Below are positions 1 through 8,700 of a stretch of 11,052 bases of DNA, piece after piece. Every line of letters starts with the position of its first letter. Position 1 is the stretch's first letter. A program made the position numbers and the translations under genes. The DNA is from Tetrahymena elliotti 4EA (taxonomy: Eukaryota > Ciliophora > Oligohymenophorea > Hymenostomatida > Tetrahymenidae), in the NCBI GenBank assembly GCA_000231825.2, contig JH720317.1, forward strand, positions 267,588 to 278,639, written 5' to 3'. The notes below the pieces were generated by a model. The model ran no database searches and was not told the origin of the DNA. It saw nothing but the letters and a program-made list of their open reading frames with translations.

Positions 1-1825
1 AATGTCTTAAATGTGAAGGAAATACCTACAAAATTATAATATACAACCTATTAATATTCCTGATGATTTTTTTTTATATATTCTTTTTACTAAAAAGAAT
101 TATAAATAAGCTAGAGACAAAAGTTACTGGATATTTTCTAAATAAACTAGATATCATTTATTTAGGATCAACATGTAAAAATTTTTCAAAATAAAAAAGA
201 GCCTTATCAACATTTTTAAATTAGTAAATTAATCAGATAGGTAATAAATTATTTCAAAAATACTCACTGATCACTTGCAAATAATGTCTTTGGTAACTAT
301 GTTTACCTTTAAAATGCCTATAGCTTTTACTCTTCCTACAAAATTATTTGGTGATTCCTTTAGTATGACTAATAAATCGATTGACTGTATATTTTCAAAA
401 TACCCTTAATTGTAACCTTTATGGTTATTTTAATCATTATGGTCATTTATACTACCTTTAGGTATATCCCTCCTATATTTACTAATAGGAATAATGTTTA
501 GGTACTTTAAAACAAATATATTCATAAGATACTTACAGACAGCAGCTGTATTCATTTATTTTTACTTTTTCCCTATGGTTATAAACCATGCAAGTAGATC
601 TCTAAACTGTGTTGATATAGGACAAAAAAGATATTTAGATTTAGATTTTGGTGTGACATGCTATGATTAAAATAAACATAAGCCTTAAATATTTTATTTC
701 AGCCTTCCTCTCTTATTATTATGGGGTTTATTAATACCTTTATTATTATTTTATAAAGTTTACAATGTTAAACATAAATAAAAATCTATTTTTGTACAAA
801 TGAAATATTCTTTCCTTTTTGCTGGATACAGAGAAGAATATTATTATTGGGAATTTTGGAAACTATTTTATAAAGCAATTTTAATTTTATTATCAGTTTT
901 GCTCAATTAAAACTTATATCTTAAGGTAAAAAAATATTTATTTAGTTAATTTATTTTATGAACAATTTTCAATAAAAAATAGGTTGCATTTATGAATCTT
1001 GCCTTGCTATTCTAATTTTATATATTATTTAAGGCTAAACCATTTGTAAGAGAATACTTTAATACTCTATAATAATAATCTACTCTTTTATGTGCTACTT
1101 CTTTGAATCTATGTGTTATTTAAGTAATTACTGATAATAATAATATACTTTACTAAGCTTTTTGGTTGTTTCTTGTTATAGCTATAAATTTTCTTTTTAT
1201 TGCTATTTTGGTGATGGGATTATCAAGAATAACAATATAAAATCAAATAATTAAGAGGACATGTTTCCATAAAATAGCCTTGGAAATAAGTAAAAGATAT
1301 CCTTAATTGCTTGATGTTTAAATTTAAAATGACAAAAAGTTTATTTCTGCAGTAAGATTAAAAAGATTAAGAGATAGGATAAAGTTACTTTTGAAAAATT
1401 AAAAAAGATATGATTTCTTTTCTCAAGAGCTTTAGTAATCAAATTAAAATTAAAAGAAAAAATAAGACTTTACTTTAGCAATTAACTCACCTCAAAGTAT
1501 TATTCACTCCTCAGAATCATAAGATGAAAAATCGTTAATTTTTAAAAATAAAAACTCAATTAGAAATTTGAGAAATAAATGGCCATACTATTCAAGAAAT
1601 GTAAAATAAAACTAAACTGGTAATATTCTTTAATTGAATTGTTGTAAAATTTTAATTTTAAAATATATAAAAATAGCATTAAAAGGATAATCTTCTGAAT
1701 AATAAAGTATTTTCAATAATGATTTAAAAGATTATATTTAAGATACAGAAAATTTAACTTAACATAATAAAATGTTGAACAGCTCTCATAAGTTATAAAT
1801 AGAATTAACTTAAGAAAAGAATTGA
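1..1825 (+). CDS. C-terminal part of a large multi-pass membrane protein (5' end outside window)
   Basis: I read this as exons <1-174, 225-925 and 983-1825 with TAA/TAG as Gln; translation starts at base 3 and the stop is TGA at 1823-1825, giving 571 visible residues. Residues 1-4 (CLKC) look like the end of a Cys-rich ectodomain. Hydrophobic segments follow at about 11-30, 75-95 (weaker), 128-149, 158-178, 213-234, 271-307 (probably a hairpin of two), 325-340 and 349-369. A striking aromatic-acidic stretch, GYREEYYYWEFWKLFYKA, lies at 258-275 before a membrane segment, and KPFVREYFN lies at 310-318. The last ~200 residues are hydrophilic, rich in Gln, Asn, Lys and Ser, and presumably cytoplasmic. 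From memory, this module closes many very large ciliate 'transmembrane protein, putative' genes with Cys-rich ectodomains. No biochemical role is known to me; a surface receptor, adhesion or channel-like role is only a guess. About 36 Gln are TAA, one TAG and seven CAA/CAG. Confidence 0.9.
175..224 (+). other. Intron 1 of the upstream membrane-protein gene (50 nt)
   Basis: The intron starts GTAAAA and ends TTAG. It splits a codon after its first base (T + TA gives Leu) and moves the reading frame from the one that encodes the first membrane segment to the one that encodes the rest of the membrane module. Without splicing, the first frame reaches TGA at about 366. The join gives a smooth sequence, LGST-LNQSDRQQIISKIL. 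The length and AT content match the other introns here. Confidence 0.85.
926..982 (+). other. Intron 2 of the upstream membrane-protein gene (57 nt)
   Basis: The intron starts GTAAAA, ends AATAG, and lies between codons (AAG | GTT). Its length is a multiple of three, so the frame is unchanged, but an in-frame TGA at 959-961 means it must be removed for the protein to continue. It falls inside the hydrophobic hairpin at about residues 271-307. Confidence 0.88.
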
Positions 1826-3410
1826 ATTATTGATTTAAATCTCTTTCAAAAAATATATTTGCTTAAATAGATTTTTTAATAATATTGCTTAAAATACTTT
1901 GAAATATTTCTAATTATAAAAATCTTTTGTAATTTTTTGTTCATGTTTTTATTTTTAAAAAAAATGAATTATTTTTAATTTAAAATATTTTTGACTATTT
2001 TTTTACAAACTTGCTTTCCAAAAATACTATTGAATAAATTATTATATTATTTTTCTTCTTTTTTTTTATTCAATATTTATATTTTTAATTTTATTTTTAA
2101 GTTTAGATTCAAAAATTGGTAACTTTAATAGGAAATTTATTTTTTTAAAACAATAAAAATTGGGAATCTATTTATGACTTTATTTTCCATTAAAATAATA
2201 GCAACTATTAATAATATTTTGGTATTTATTATAATGGGAGAAACTAGCTTTAATTGTATGAAATTGTATCTGAATGTAATGTAAGCTCTAATAATAATAA
2301 TCAATTTTAAATTTAAATAAACAAAGTTTTATTTTAGATTAATTAAGTTAATAAATAAAATTATAATTTCTTATTTATTAAAGAAATTTTTTTTCTAATG
2401 AAAGATGTATTTAAGAGCCAAATAAAAATTTAAAAAATTCATTTGAAGTACCTTTAAACAAAAATAAAAGATAACTTGTTGAAAATAAAAAAGTAATATA
2501 AATCAAGGAATTTGGATTATTTCACTTTATTTTAATTAAAAATAAAACTTTATTAAATTTATTATTAGTTTTTATTCTTTTTCAGCTTAAGAAGTCTGGA
2601 GATATATAATTGTTAAAAGCAAAATGATTGATTTAAAATTAAATTAATTTTTTTTAAAATACTAAAATAATGTTTAATTAGAATATAAAATACCTATTGA
2701 AATTACTTTTCATATTTAATATATGAATGAAAATTTTTACTGTCTCTGAGAAGCACTTTCTTAAAAAAAATCTTAAAATAAAAATTGATATTTAATTTTA
2801 TTATCATTTTTAAAAATTAAAATAAATTTATTGATAAAATTTTTAAATGTGTTTTAAAAAATGAATTTCAAAATATCTTAACCTTTTAATACTCTTATTT
2901 ATGATATACAGTTCTTTGCATGAATTTTTTCCACAGTAAATTTTCAAAAAATTGACAAAATTTGAGTTGTAACCTGCGACTTAGTATGATTTTTACCTTT
3001 TTTTAATGGATACATTGATATATGACTCATATATAAATCCAAAAGTTTTTATTGTTAATTATTTATTTGAAAAATTTCAAAATAATTGAAAAAATAAGAA
3101 AAATTTGATAGCAATTATCATGGAAATTGAAAATGAAGAAATACTGACATATTAATAAAGGATAAAAATTTTTTATAATTACAATGATAAACATTGAATA
3201 GAATGTTATTGAATGCAATGGAGAAATAATTAACTTATGAGCGACCACAAGTAGATAAATTTTGTAGAAGTTATATGTTTTCCTTTTTTTATATCAATTT
3301 ACCGCTTACACTTTAAAATATTTTTTAACTTTTTTATTTACAAAAATGAGGAATATATTTATTAAAAATATTTATTTTTAATTTTTTCTTTTACTTTTTT
3401 ACATTTTAAT
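1826..3410. other. AT-rich intergenic DNA after the first gene; nothing secure
   Basis: This stretch is dominated by runs of A and T and has very few G or C bases; in places, such as around 2041-2100, it is close to pure AT. It must hold the 3' UTR and polyadenylation region of the first gene, but I cannot place them. TGA-free frames occur on both strands, including a 77-codon one at 2398-2631 and a hydrophobic one on the minus strand at 3063-3248. With TGA as the only stop and G this scarce, such frames are expected by chance, and none shows coding-like codon bias. I saw no tRNA, CRISPR or telomeric repeats. Confidence 0.6.
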
Positions 3411-3750
3411 ATGAAAATTAAAAATGAAAGCATTGAGTTTAAAATAGAAAGCAATCCATCTCCTAGATAAGATAAGAAGAATAATTTAATAAACAAAATG
3501 ATATTTTACTAACTTGTTGATATAAATTTTAATAACAGATTGTTTTCGATAAATTTCTTTCTCAATATAATTTTTTGTTTTTTAATGTATTTAATTAATT
3601 TTTTTGATTAATTTGCAAAATGCATAAAATAATATCATAATTTTTTTACCATTTTTCCTTTTTTGGATTTCACAATTTAATCTAATATTATTACTAATCT
3701 TTTTTAAATATAAAAATAAATATTCTATTCTAATTTAAATAAATACATAC

Positions 3751-3891
3751 TGAATTAGATAAAATCCTAAAAAAATAAAAGCAGATCTTAAAGAGGAAAT
3801 ATAATAATAAGAAAGACCTTCTAAAATAGATAGTTCTACTTCTTCTGAATTATAAAATTCTGTTGCTAAATCATCAAAATGTGTTTCATTT
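3751..3891 (-). other. Exon-like patch on the minus strand, possible gene or gene remnant
   Basis: On the minus strand this 141-nt segment reads as 46 full codons of balanced composition, with an acidic start (NETHFDDLATEFYNSEEVEL) followed by a hydrophobic stretch (SAFIFLGFYLI). It is flanked by splice-like signals: a T-rich run ending ACTATAG just before 3891 and a GTATGT just after 3751. G falls at codon position 1 in 13 codons, position 2 in 3 and position 3 in none, which is the bias expected of real coding DNA. The surrounding minus frame is TGA-free from 4082 to a TGA at 3296-3294, but that length alone is not significant here. I could not build a full gene from it. The plus strand over the same bases is also open in one frame with a weaker bias (about 10/5/4), so strand and status are uncertain. 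I recognise no family. Confidence 0.33.
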
Positions 3892-5082
3892 CTATAGTTA
3901 AATAAAAAAAGAAGTAAGCAGAATTTTATCTTTTGAAAATAACATAACAATCCAAATTATTTCTTTTTAACAAGTTTGTTATTTTAAAATTTACAAAATT
4001 AATTCATTTATTCCAATAAGTCTTTACAAATTAAAAATGGCTTTTAAAAATATTTCTACTCATAAATTAATGAGAAGATAATTCAATATCAGAAGATTTT
4101 GCATAAAGAATGAATTAAAAGTATGTTAACAAGTCAAGTAATAATTAAAATATTTTTAGATTATTATAAATTTGGCTTTGCTAATGAAAAGATTTAAAAT
4201 CTAAGTCATTAAAAGAACCACCTTAACAATTATTCATAGAACTAAAAAAATATCATAACTGAAAAATTCATACTTAAAAGATCTATTCTTTAGAAATTAT
4301 GATTTGAGATAAATTATTATATTTGTATTTTTGGGTATTTAGTAATAATTATAATATTTTTTTTTATTCTAAAATTTGGTTGTATTAAAATAATCATTTT
4401 GATAAAAACTATTAGAAATAAATAAATTTTTAACATCAGTAAACTAAAAATTTAGAATAGATAGACTAACATTTAAATGCAGATTTTAGATAAAACTGAT
4501 GTCAATTCAGATTAGAGCTCCATAAAAAATTAGGAGTAGATTTAAAAATGAACCAAATAAGAAAAAACCAATTAGAAATATACTAAATATATCTCTAAGC
4601 TTTTAAATTCAGGTAAAATAATCTGTTTATCTTAAAATAATTTCCATGTTTTACCAGAATAACATTAAGGAAAGTGATATTAAAAGATTCTTAATAAAAA
4701 AATAAATTAGATAATTCTTGCTAACAATGATAAATACAAATGTAATATAAAAATATTGCACAGAAATGAGTTTATTCAATACATATCAAATATACTCAAA
4801 AAATTGAATGCCCTCTTTCCAGAAATACATTAAAAATCATCTAAAAGTTTTTTTAATTATATTGATTCTTCTTAGTAGATAAAATTAATCAGTTAAAATA
4901 TTAAAATAAGAAAATGGTAACTAGTAGCTGAATGATAATTAAAGTTATTTGAGATTTTTGTTCATTAATAATAACTAATTATTCTTTTGCCCATTAATGA
5001 CAACTAATAAATTTAACAAATTGTTTTTATAAAATTTGAAAAAAAATACTCAGACTATATAATTAATTAAAGAAGTTAGATT
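3892..5082. other. Intergenic DNA with no secure gene
   Basis: This stretch is less extreme in composition than 1826-3000 (roughly 17-27% GC in the lines I counted), and all frames give ciliate-looking Asn/Lys/Ile/Gln-rich sequence. The most tempting plus frame (phase of base 3961) carries TGA at 4111, 4300, 4549, 4675 and 4933, a spacing of about one per 60 codons, as expected for non-coding DNA of this composition. In the part I counted, G is not enriched at codon position 1. I found no splice chain that joins the pieces. It may be non-coding, or an old, decayed gene. Confidence 0.5.
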
Positions 5083-5277
5083 TCAGAAGAACTTCTTGGA
5101 TTTTTGTAAGATAGATTACTCTTCCTCTGTGAGCTTTTCTTCTTCAAGAATTTCAAGTAAAAGTAAGGCCTTGAGCTTGCAAAAGAGATATTTACCTTTT
5201 CTTACATTGCTTAAGATGACCTTTAATATATGTTTAAAATTAAATTGAAAAGTGATTATAATTTTTAAATTACTCAT
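5083..5277 (-). CDS. Candidate small ORF in a GC-rich island, hypothetical
   Basis: Reading the minus strand from ATG at 5277-5275 to TGA at 5085-5083 gives 64 codons. The N-terminal half is basic and hydrophobic; the C-terminal half is a charged, helix-like stretch (LLLLEILEEEKLTEEEQSIL). Bases 5101-5220 are about 30% GC, far above the flanks, which suggests some function. G falls at codon position 1 in 11 codons, position 2 in 4 and position 3 in 8. The plus strand is open in the codon-aligned frame and shows a similar bias, with a Ser-rich product. A second minus frame, preceded by an exon-like piece ending near 5283 and a possible intron ending AAAG, is also open. I cannot tell which reading, if any, is translated. 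I recognise no family. Confidence 0.3.
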
Positions 5278-5718
5278 TACCTTTCAAAAAGTTAATGATT
5301 TAAATAATCATCCTAAAAAAAGAAGTTATTTAATTTATTTATTTATTTTTTTGTATTTCATTAGAATAAGGCTAACGTTTTTTAGGCCAGGGGTGAAAAA
5401 AAAAAGTTTATTTTCAGTTCAGTAAAATAAGTGTATTTAATTTAAAATTTTTTGAAAAAAAAATGTTTCTCATTTTTTAAGTAGCCTGGCACATACTTGA
5501 ATAGCAAAAGAGAAAAATAACAACATTTAAAAAAGGAATAATATATTTCAAAGTAGATAAATTTTAATTCACTTTAAATGTAAAAAAACTATTGTTTGTT
5601 ATTTGATGAATACTTCCTTCTGTTTTTTGTAATTAAAAACTATTTAAAAAAGCTAAAATTGAATCTACTTTTCTTAATAATTGACAAAAAGATAAAAAAC
5701 ACATTAATAGTAGAAAAC
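5278..5718. promoter_or_regulatory. Region upstream of the large gene; promoter and 5' UTR presumably here
   Basis: This is AT-rich DNA directly before the start of the large + strand gene, so its promoter and leader must lie here, though I see no recognisable promoter motif. It contains a tetranucleotide run (ATTT, four copies, 5333-5348), A-tracts near 5396-5405 and 5455-5463, and a 6-bp inverted pair, GCCAGG at 5386-5391 and CCTGGC at 5485-5490, which stands out because G and C are so rare. An ATG at 5578 is in frame with the gene and would add 47 residues. Confidence 0.4.
5333..5348. repeat. ATTT tetranucleotide run
   Basis: Four tandem copies of ATTT lie in the upstream region of the large gene; in DNA this AT-rich this may be no more than composition. 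Confidence 0.6.
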
Positions 5719-5775
5719 ATGAATTATTCAATATTTTTCATTTTTATTTTGTGTATTTTCAAAAAGTGTTTTAGC
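5719..5775 (+). other. Signal peptide coding segment
   Basis: This covers the first ~19 codons from ATG 5719. A hydrophobic core begins at residue 4 and ends before Lys15-Lys16, followed by C-F-S-T; a cleavage near residues 19-20 is plausible. It is unusual in lacking a positive charge before the core. The placement just ahead of the first mature cysteines supports export to the secretory pathway. Confidence 0.65.
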
Positions 5776-8700
5776 ACAATTTGTTAGCAAAATGAGATAT
5801 ACTCTGTGGTAGCATAATCTTGCTTAAAGTGCTCAAGCTAATGCTAAAGTTGTTATAATGTTGATGATACTGCATGCATCGGCTGCAATAATAATCTTTT
5901 TGTGAGTTCTAATAATATTTCTACTTGTGTTCAGAAATGTCAAAAAGATGAATTTTTAAATGAAAAGCTTGAGTGTATGAAATGTTAAGTTTATGGCTGC
6001 AAAAAATGTGATTTAAACTAAATATGTCTTGTGTGCGATCAAAATTTGGATCTTGATTCAGTCAATAATTAGTGTAAATTGAGTGAAAATGTTTGTCCAT
6101 TTTAAAAAAGTTTAATTTTGGGGCAATCTAACCTAAAATAGTGCCAGCAAGAGTGTGCTCCTACATTTTATTAAAATATGAAAGCTTAAATATGCGAAGA
6201 GACAGTAAAATGTATTTAAATTGAAGAAAGCTAAAGATTTACATATGATGCAAGAATATAATAAATTCAATAAGTTAACTAGAATTAATATTTAATAGCA
6301 GGTAATGGGTGTTCTTTTGCTCTAGTAGATGATAACTGGGAAGTAATTAACAAATAGCTTTTGAAAAACCCAAATTTAATTGATCCATATGTTTTCCAGG
6401 GATCAGAAAATTATAGACATAGTTTTATTGTTGGAGATCAAGGAGGTTGTGTTGCAGATAGTAAAATAGTTGTTATGAGTTTTAAAACACTTGAAATAGT
6501 ATTTAGTAGCAATTTAACATATGATTATTATGTTACTTATTTAGATTAAAAAAATTAACTGGTATTTTTGATATCAGCTTACACTGACATTTAGATGTGG
6601 TATGATGTTGCTAAAAATAGTTTAAATTAGTAGAAAATCAGTTTTTATGCAAATAGGATAGTTTTTGGTTTTAAAAGTAATAATAATAATAATACAAGCT
6701 TCATTTTACAAACATCTGATCTTTTATTACAAGTAATTAATCATTCATTCATTCAAAAGATATTAACATTCAAATTTTTTTTAATTAATAAATTAGAGAG
6801 CTGATATGAATGAAGATAGATAAATGTAATTTAGGAAAATTAACTCAACAAATTTAGATAATCATATGTTTAGAAGAATGTATTAAAAAAATGATTATTT
6901 TATTTTGATTTCCTTTAACAAAACCTATTATATTACAGTCTCAAAAATAAAAATTGAATAAGATCTTATCAGTTTATTGTCAATTATTCAAGTTTATGCT
7001 CACTCAAGCTTCGGCCTCTATATATATTTTTCAGAAATATTTAATTCAATTATTTAGTTGAATACTAAAAATTTAAATTTAGAAATGCTAGTTTTAGACG
7101 AATCATCTGAAAAAATTGCTTAAAATTTGAATTTAACATCTTCAAAAATCAATAACTTTGAGTTACAATAAGACAAAACATAAAACTCTGCTTTTGTAAT
7201 GATATTTTCTGATACATTTTAGATTATGAACTTGACAAATTATTTTGAGCTTTATAATTAAGGAAAAATATCAAATTATATTAATAGAATCGAACCTTAA
7301 AATTTTACTTTTATAACTAAATCGTCAATAATGTCTTCAGTTATATTTAGAAGTGATTTGCAGATAGTAGATGTATTTTTTTCTCAAATATTCTCAACAT
7401 ATTATGTTTATTAACAATAAATAAGATTAAGATATAATCTAACAGATAATAAATCGCAGATCAAATATCTAAATCCATTTCAGTTTGAAACACTTTACTA
7501 TGATGATTACTCTAACATAAATTAAAAACAAGTAGTTGTGACATAAATTAGTGATAGCAAAAGTAGTTTTTTTCATATTTTTGATGGTTATTAAACATTT
7601 ATTAATTAAACTATGGGATTTTTATCTATCAAATAGTTCATCTATAATTACTAAAAAGCTCCTAGAATAAATACTCAAATTATTAATTTAGATGACTAAA
7701 CTAACAAGATAGAATAAAAATATAGTTTTATTAGATAAATAAGCAACTAGTATATTTTACTAGAATAAAATGTAAATTCAATAATTTATGATTACATTTA
7801 TGACATTTATTCAAAAAAATTAATTCTCTCATATAATTATAAATACAATTATGAAGAAACAAAGTTTATTTACATTGAAAATAAGAATCTCCTGATAGTT
7901 AAAAACATTCCTTAGATATTTGATTTGAATAAATCATAAAAATTAATAACCGATGATTAAAAATAATTTTTTTCTCTCTAAAATTTTGTAATAATTAATG
8001 ATAACGCAATTATCTACCAATCACTCAATACTAAATCGGAATTAATTCTATATATATTAGATTTTACATCTTTCCAGTCTAATCAAATTTTCAATTTTTA
8101 TTCAAGTAAAATGAAAACTATTTGGAAATATGATAGTACATCATCCTATCCTGTCATTTTTGATTAAGATATTATTTATTTTTGTGATATTAGCTCGTTA
8201 CCTATTTGTTAGCCTTTTTCTCTCAGTTAACAAAGTTTTATTTTGAACCGAATTTAGCTGAAGTTATTTCCCATATAAAACCCAAGTACTACTTATTTGA
8301 AAACCAAAGAAATTTTTTTATTTTACAATGATGTCATACTCGCCTGCTCTTGGGATTTGCAAAATTAAACTTAAATTAACCTAGGTGTATAATATCCAAG
8401 TAATTAAGTTTTATAATAAATATCAATTTATCAAAATGAAAGATTTGTTTTTTATTTTGATTTAACTTACTTTTATAAATTTGATATGGACTTAAAGAAA
8501 ATCTAAATTCTTCAGGCTCAAACTTTATCAGATAATGGTTTAAAAGGGCAAATCAATTTTTACAAGATTGGCAATACTTCTTGCTTAAAAAAATCAGGAA
8601 ATATTATTGACACTGATAATATGATTCTTCTAAAAATCATAGAGGAGAATACTACTTTTGTTGGTTAAATATCAACAGATGATGCATAACTACATATTTT

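Noticed and set aside
2398..2631. Plus-strand ATG...TGA frame of 77 codons, or a spliced 46-residue version using 2493-2585 as an intron
   Set aside because: Such lengths are expected by chance with a single stop codon at this composition, and the product is mostly Lys/Ile/Leu/Gln.
3063..3248. Minus-strand 61-codon frame
   Set aside because: It is hydrophobic Ile/Phe-rich sequence from AT runs, with no coding bias, no good start and no family resemblance.
3411..3848. Plus-strand frame starting ATG 3411 with a plausible polar N-terminus
   Set aside because: About 145 codons to the next TGA is within chance expectation. It becomes low-complexity Phe/Ile/Asn and does not join to a supported downstream exon.
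4030..4400. Overlapping small ORFs starting at ATG 4037 and ATG 4117
   Set aside because: They lie in different frames, overlap, and have no shared splice model, so they are not supported as a gene.
3721..4935. Long plus-strand frame with protein-like stretches, considered as a pseudogene or as TGA read as sense
   Set aside because: Seven in-frame TGA in about 405 codons is the spacing expected of random DNA here. The part I counted shows no position bias, and TGA is a clear stop in the first gene.
5751..5774. A 24-nt intron inside the signal peptide region
   Set aside because: It is much shorter than the proven introns (50-64 nt) and is not needed to keep the frame.
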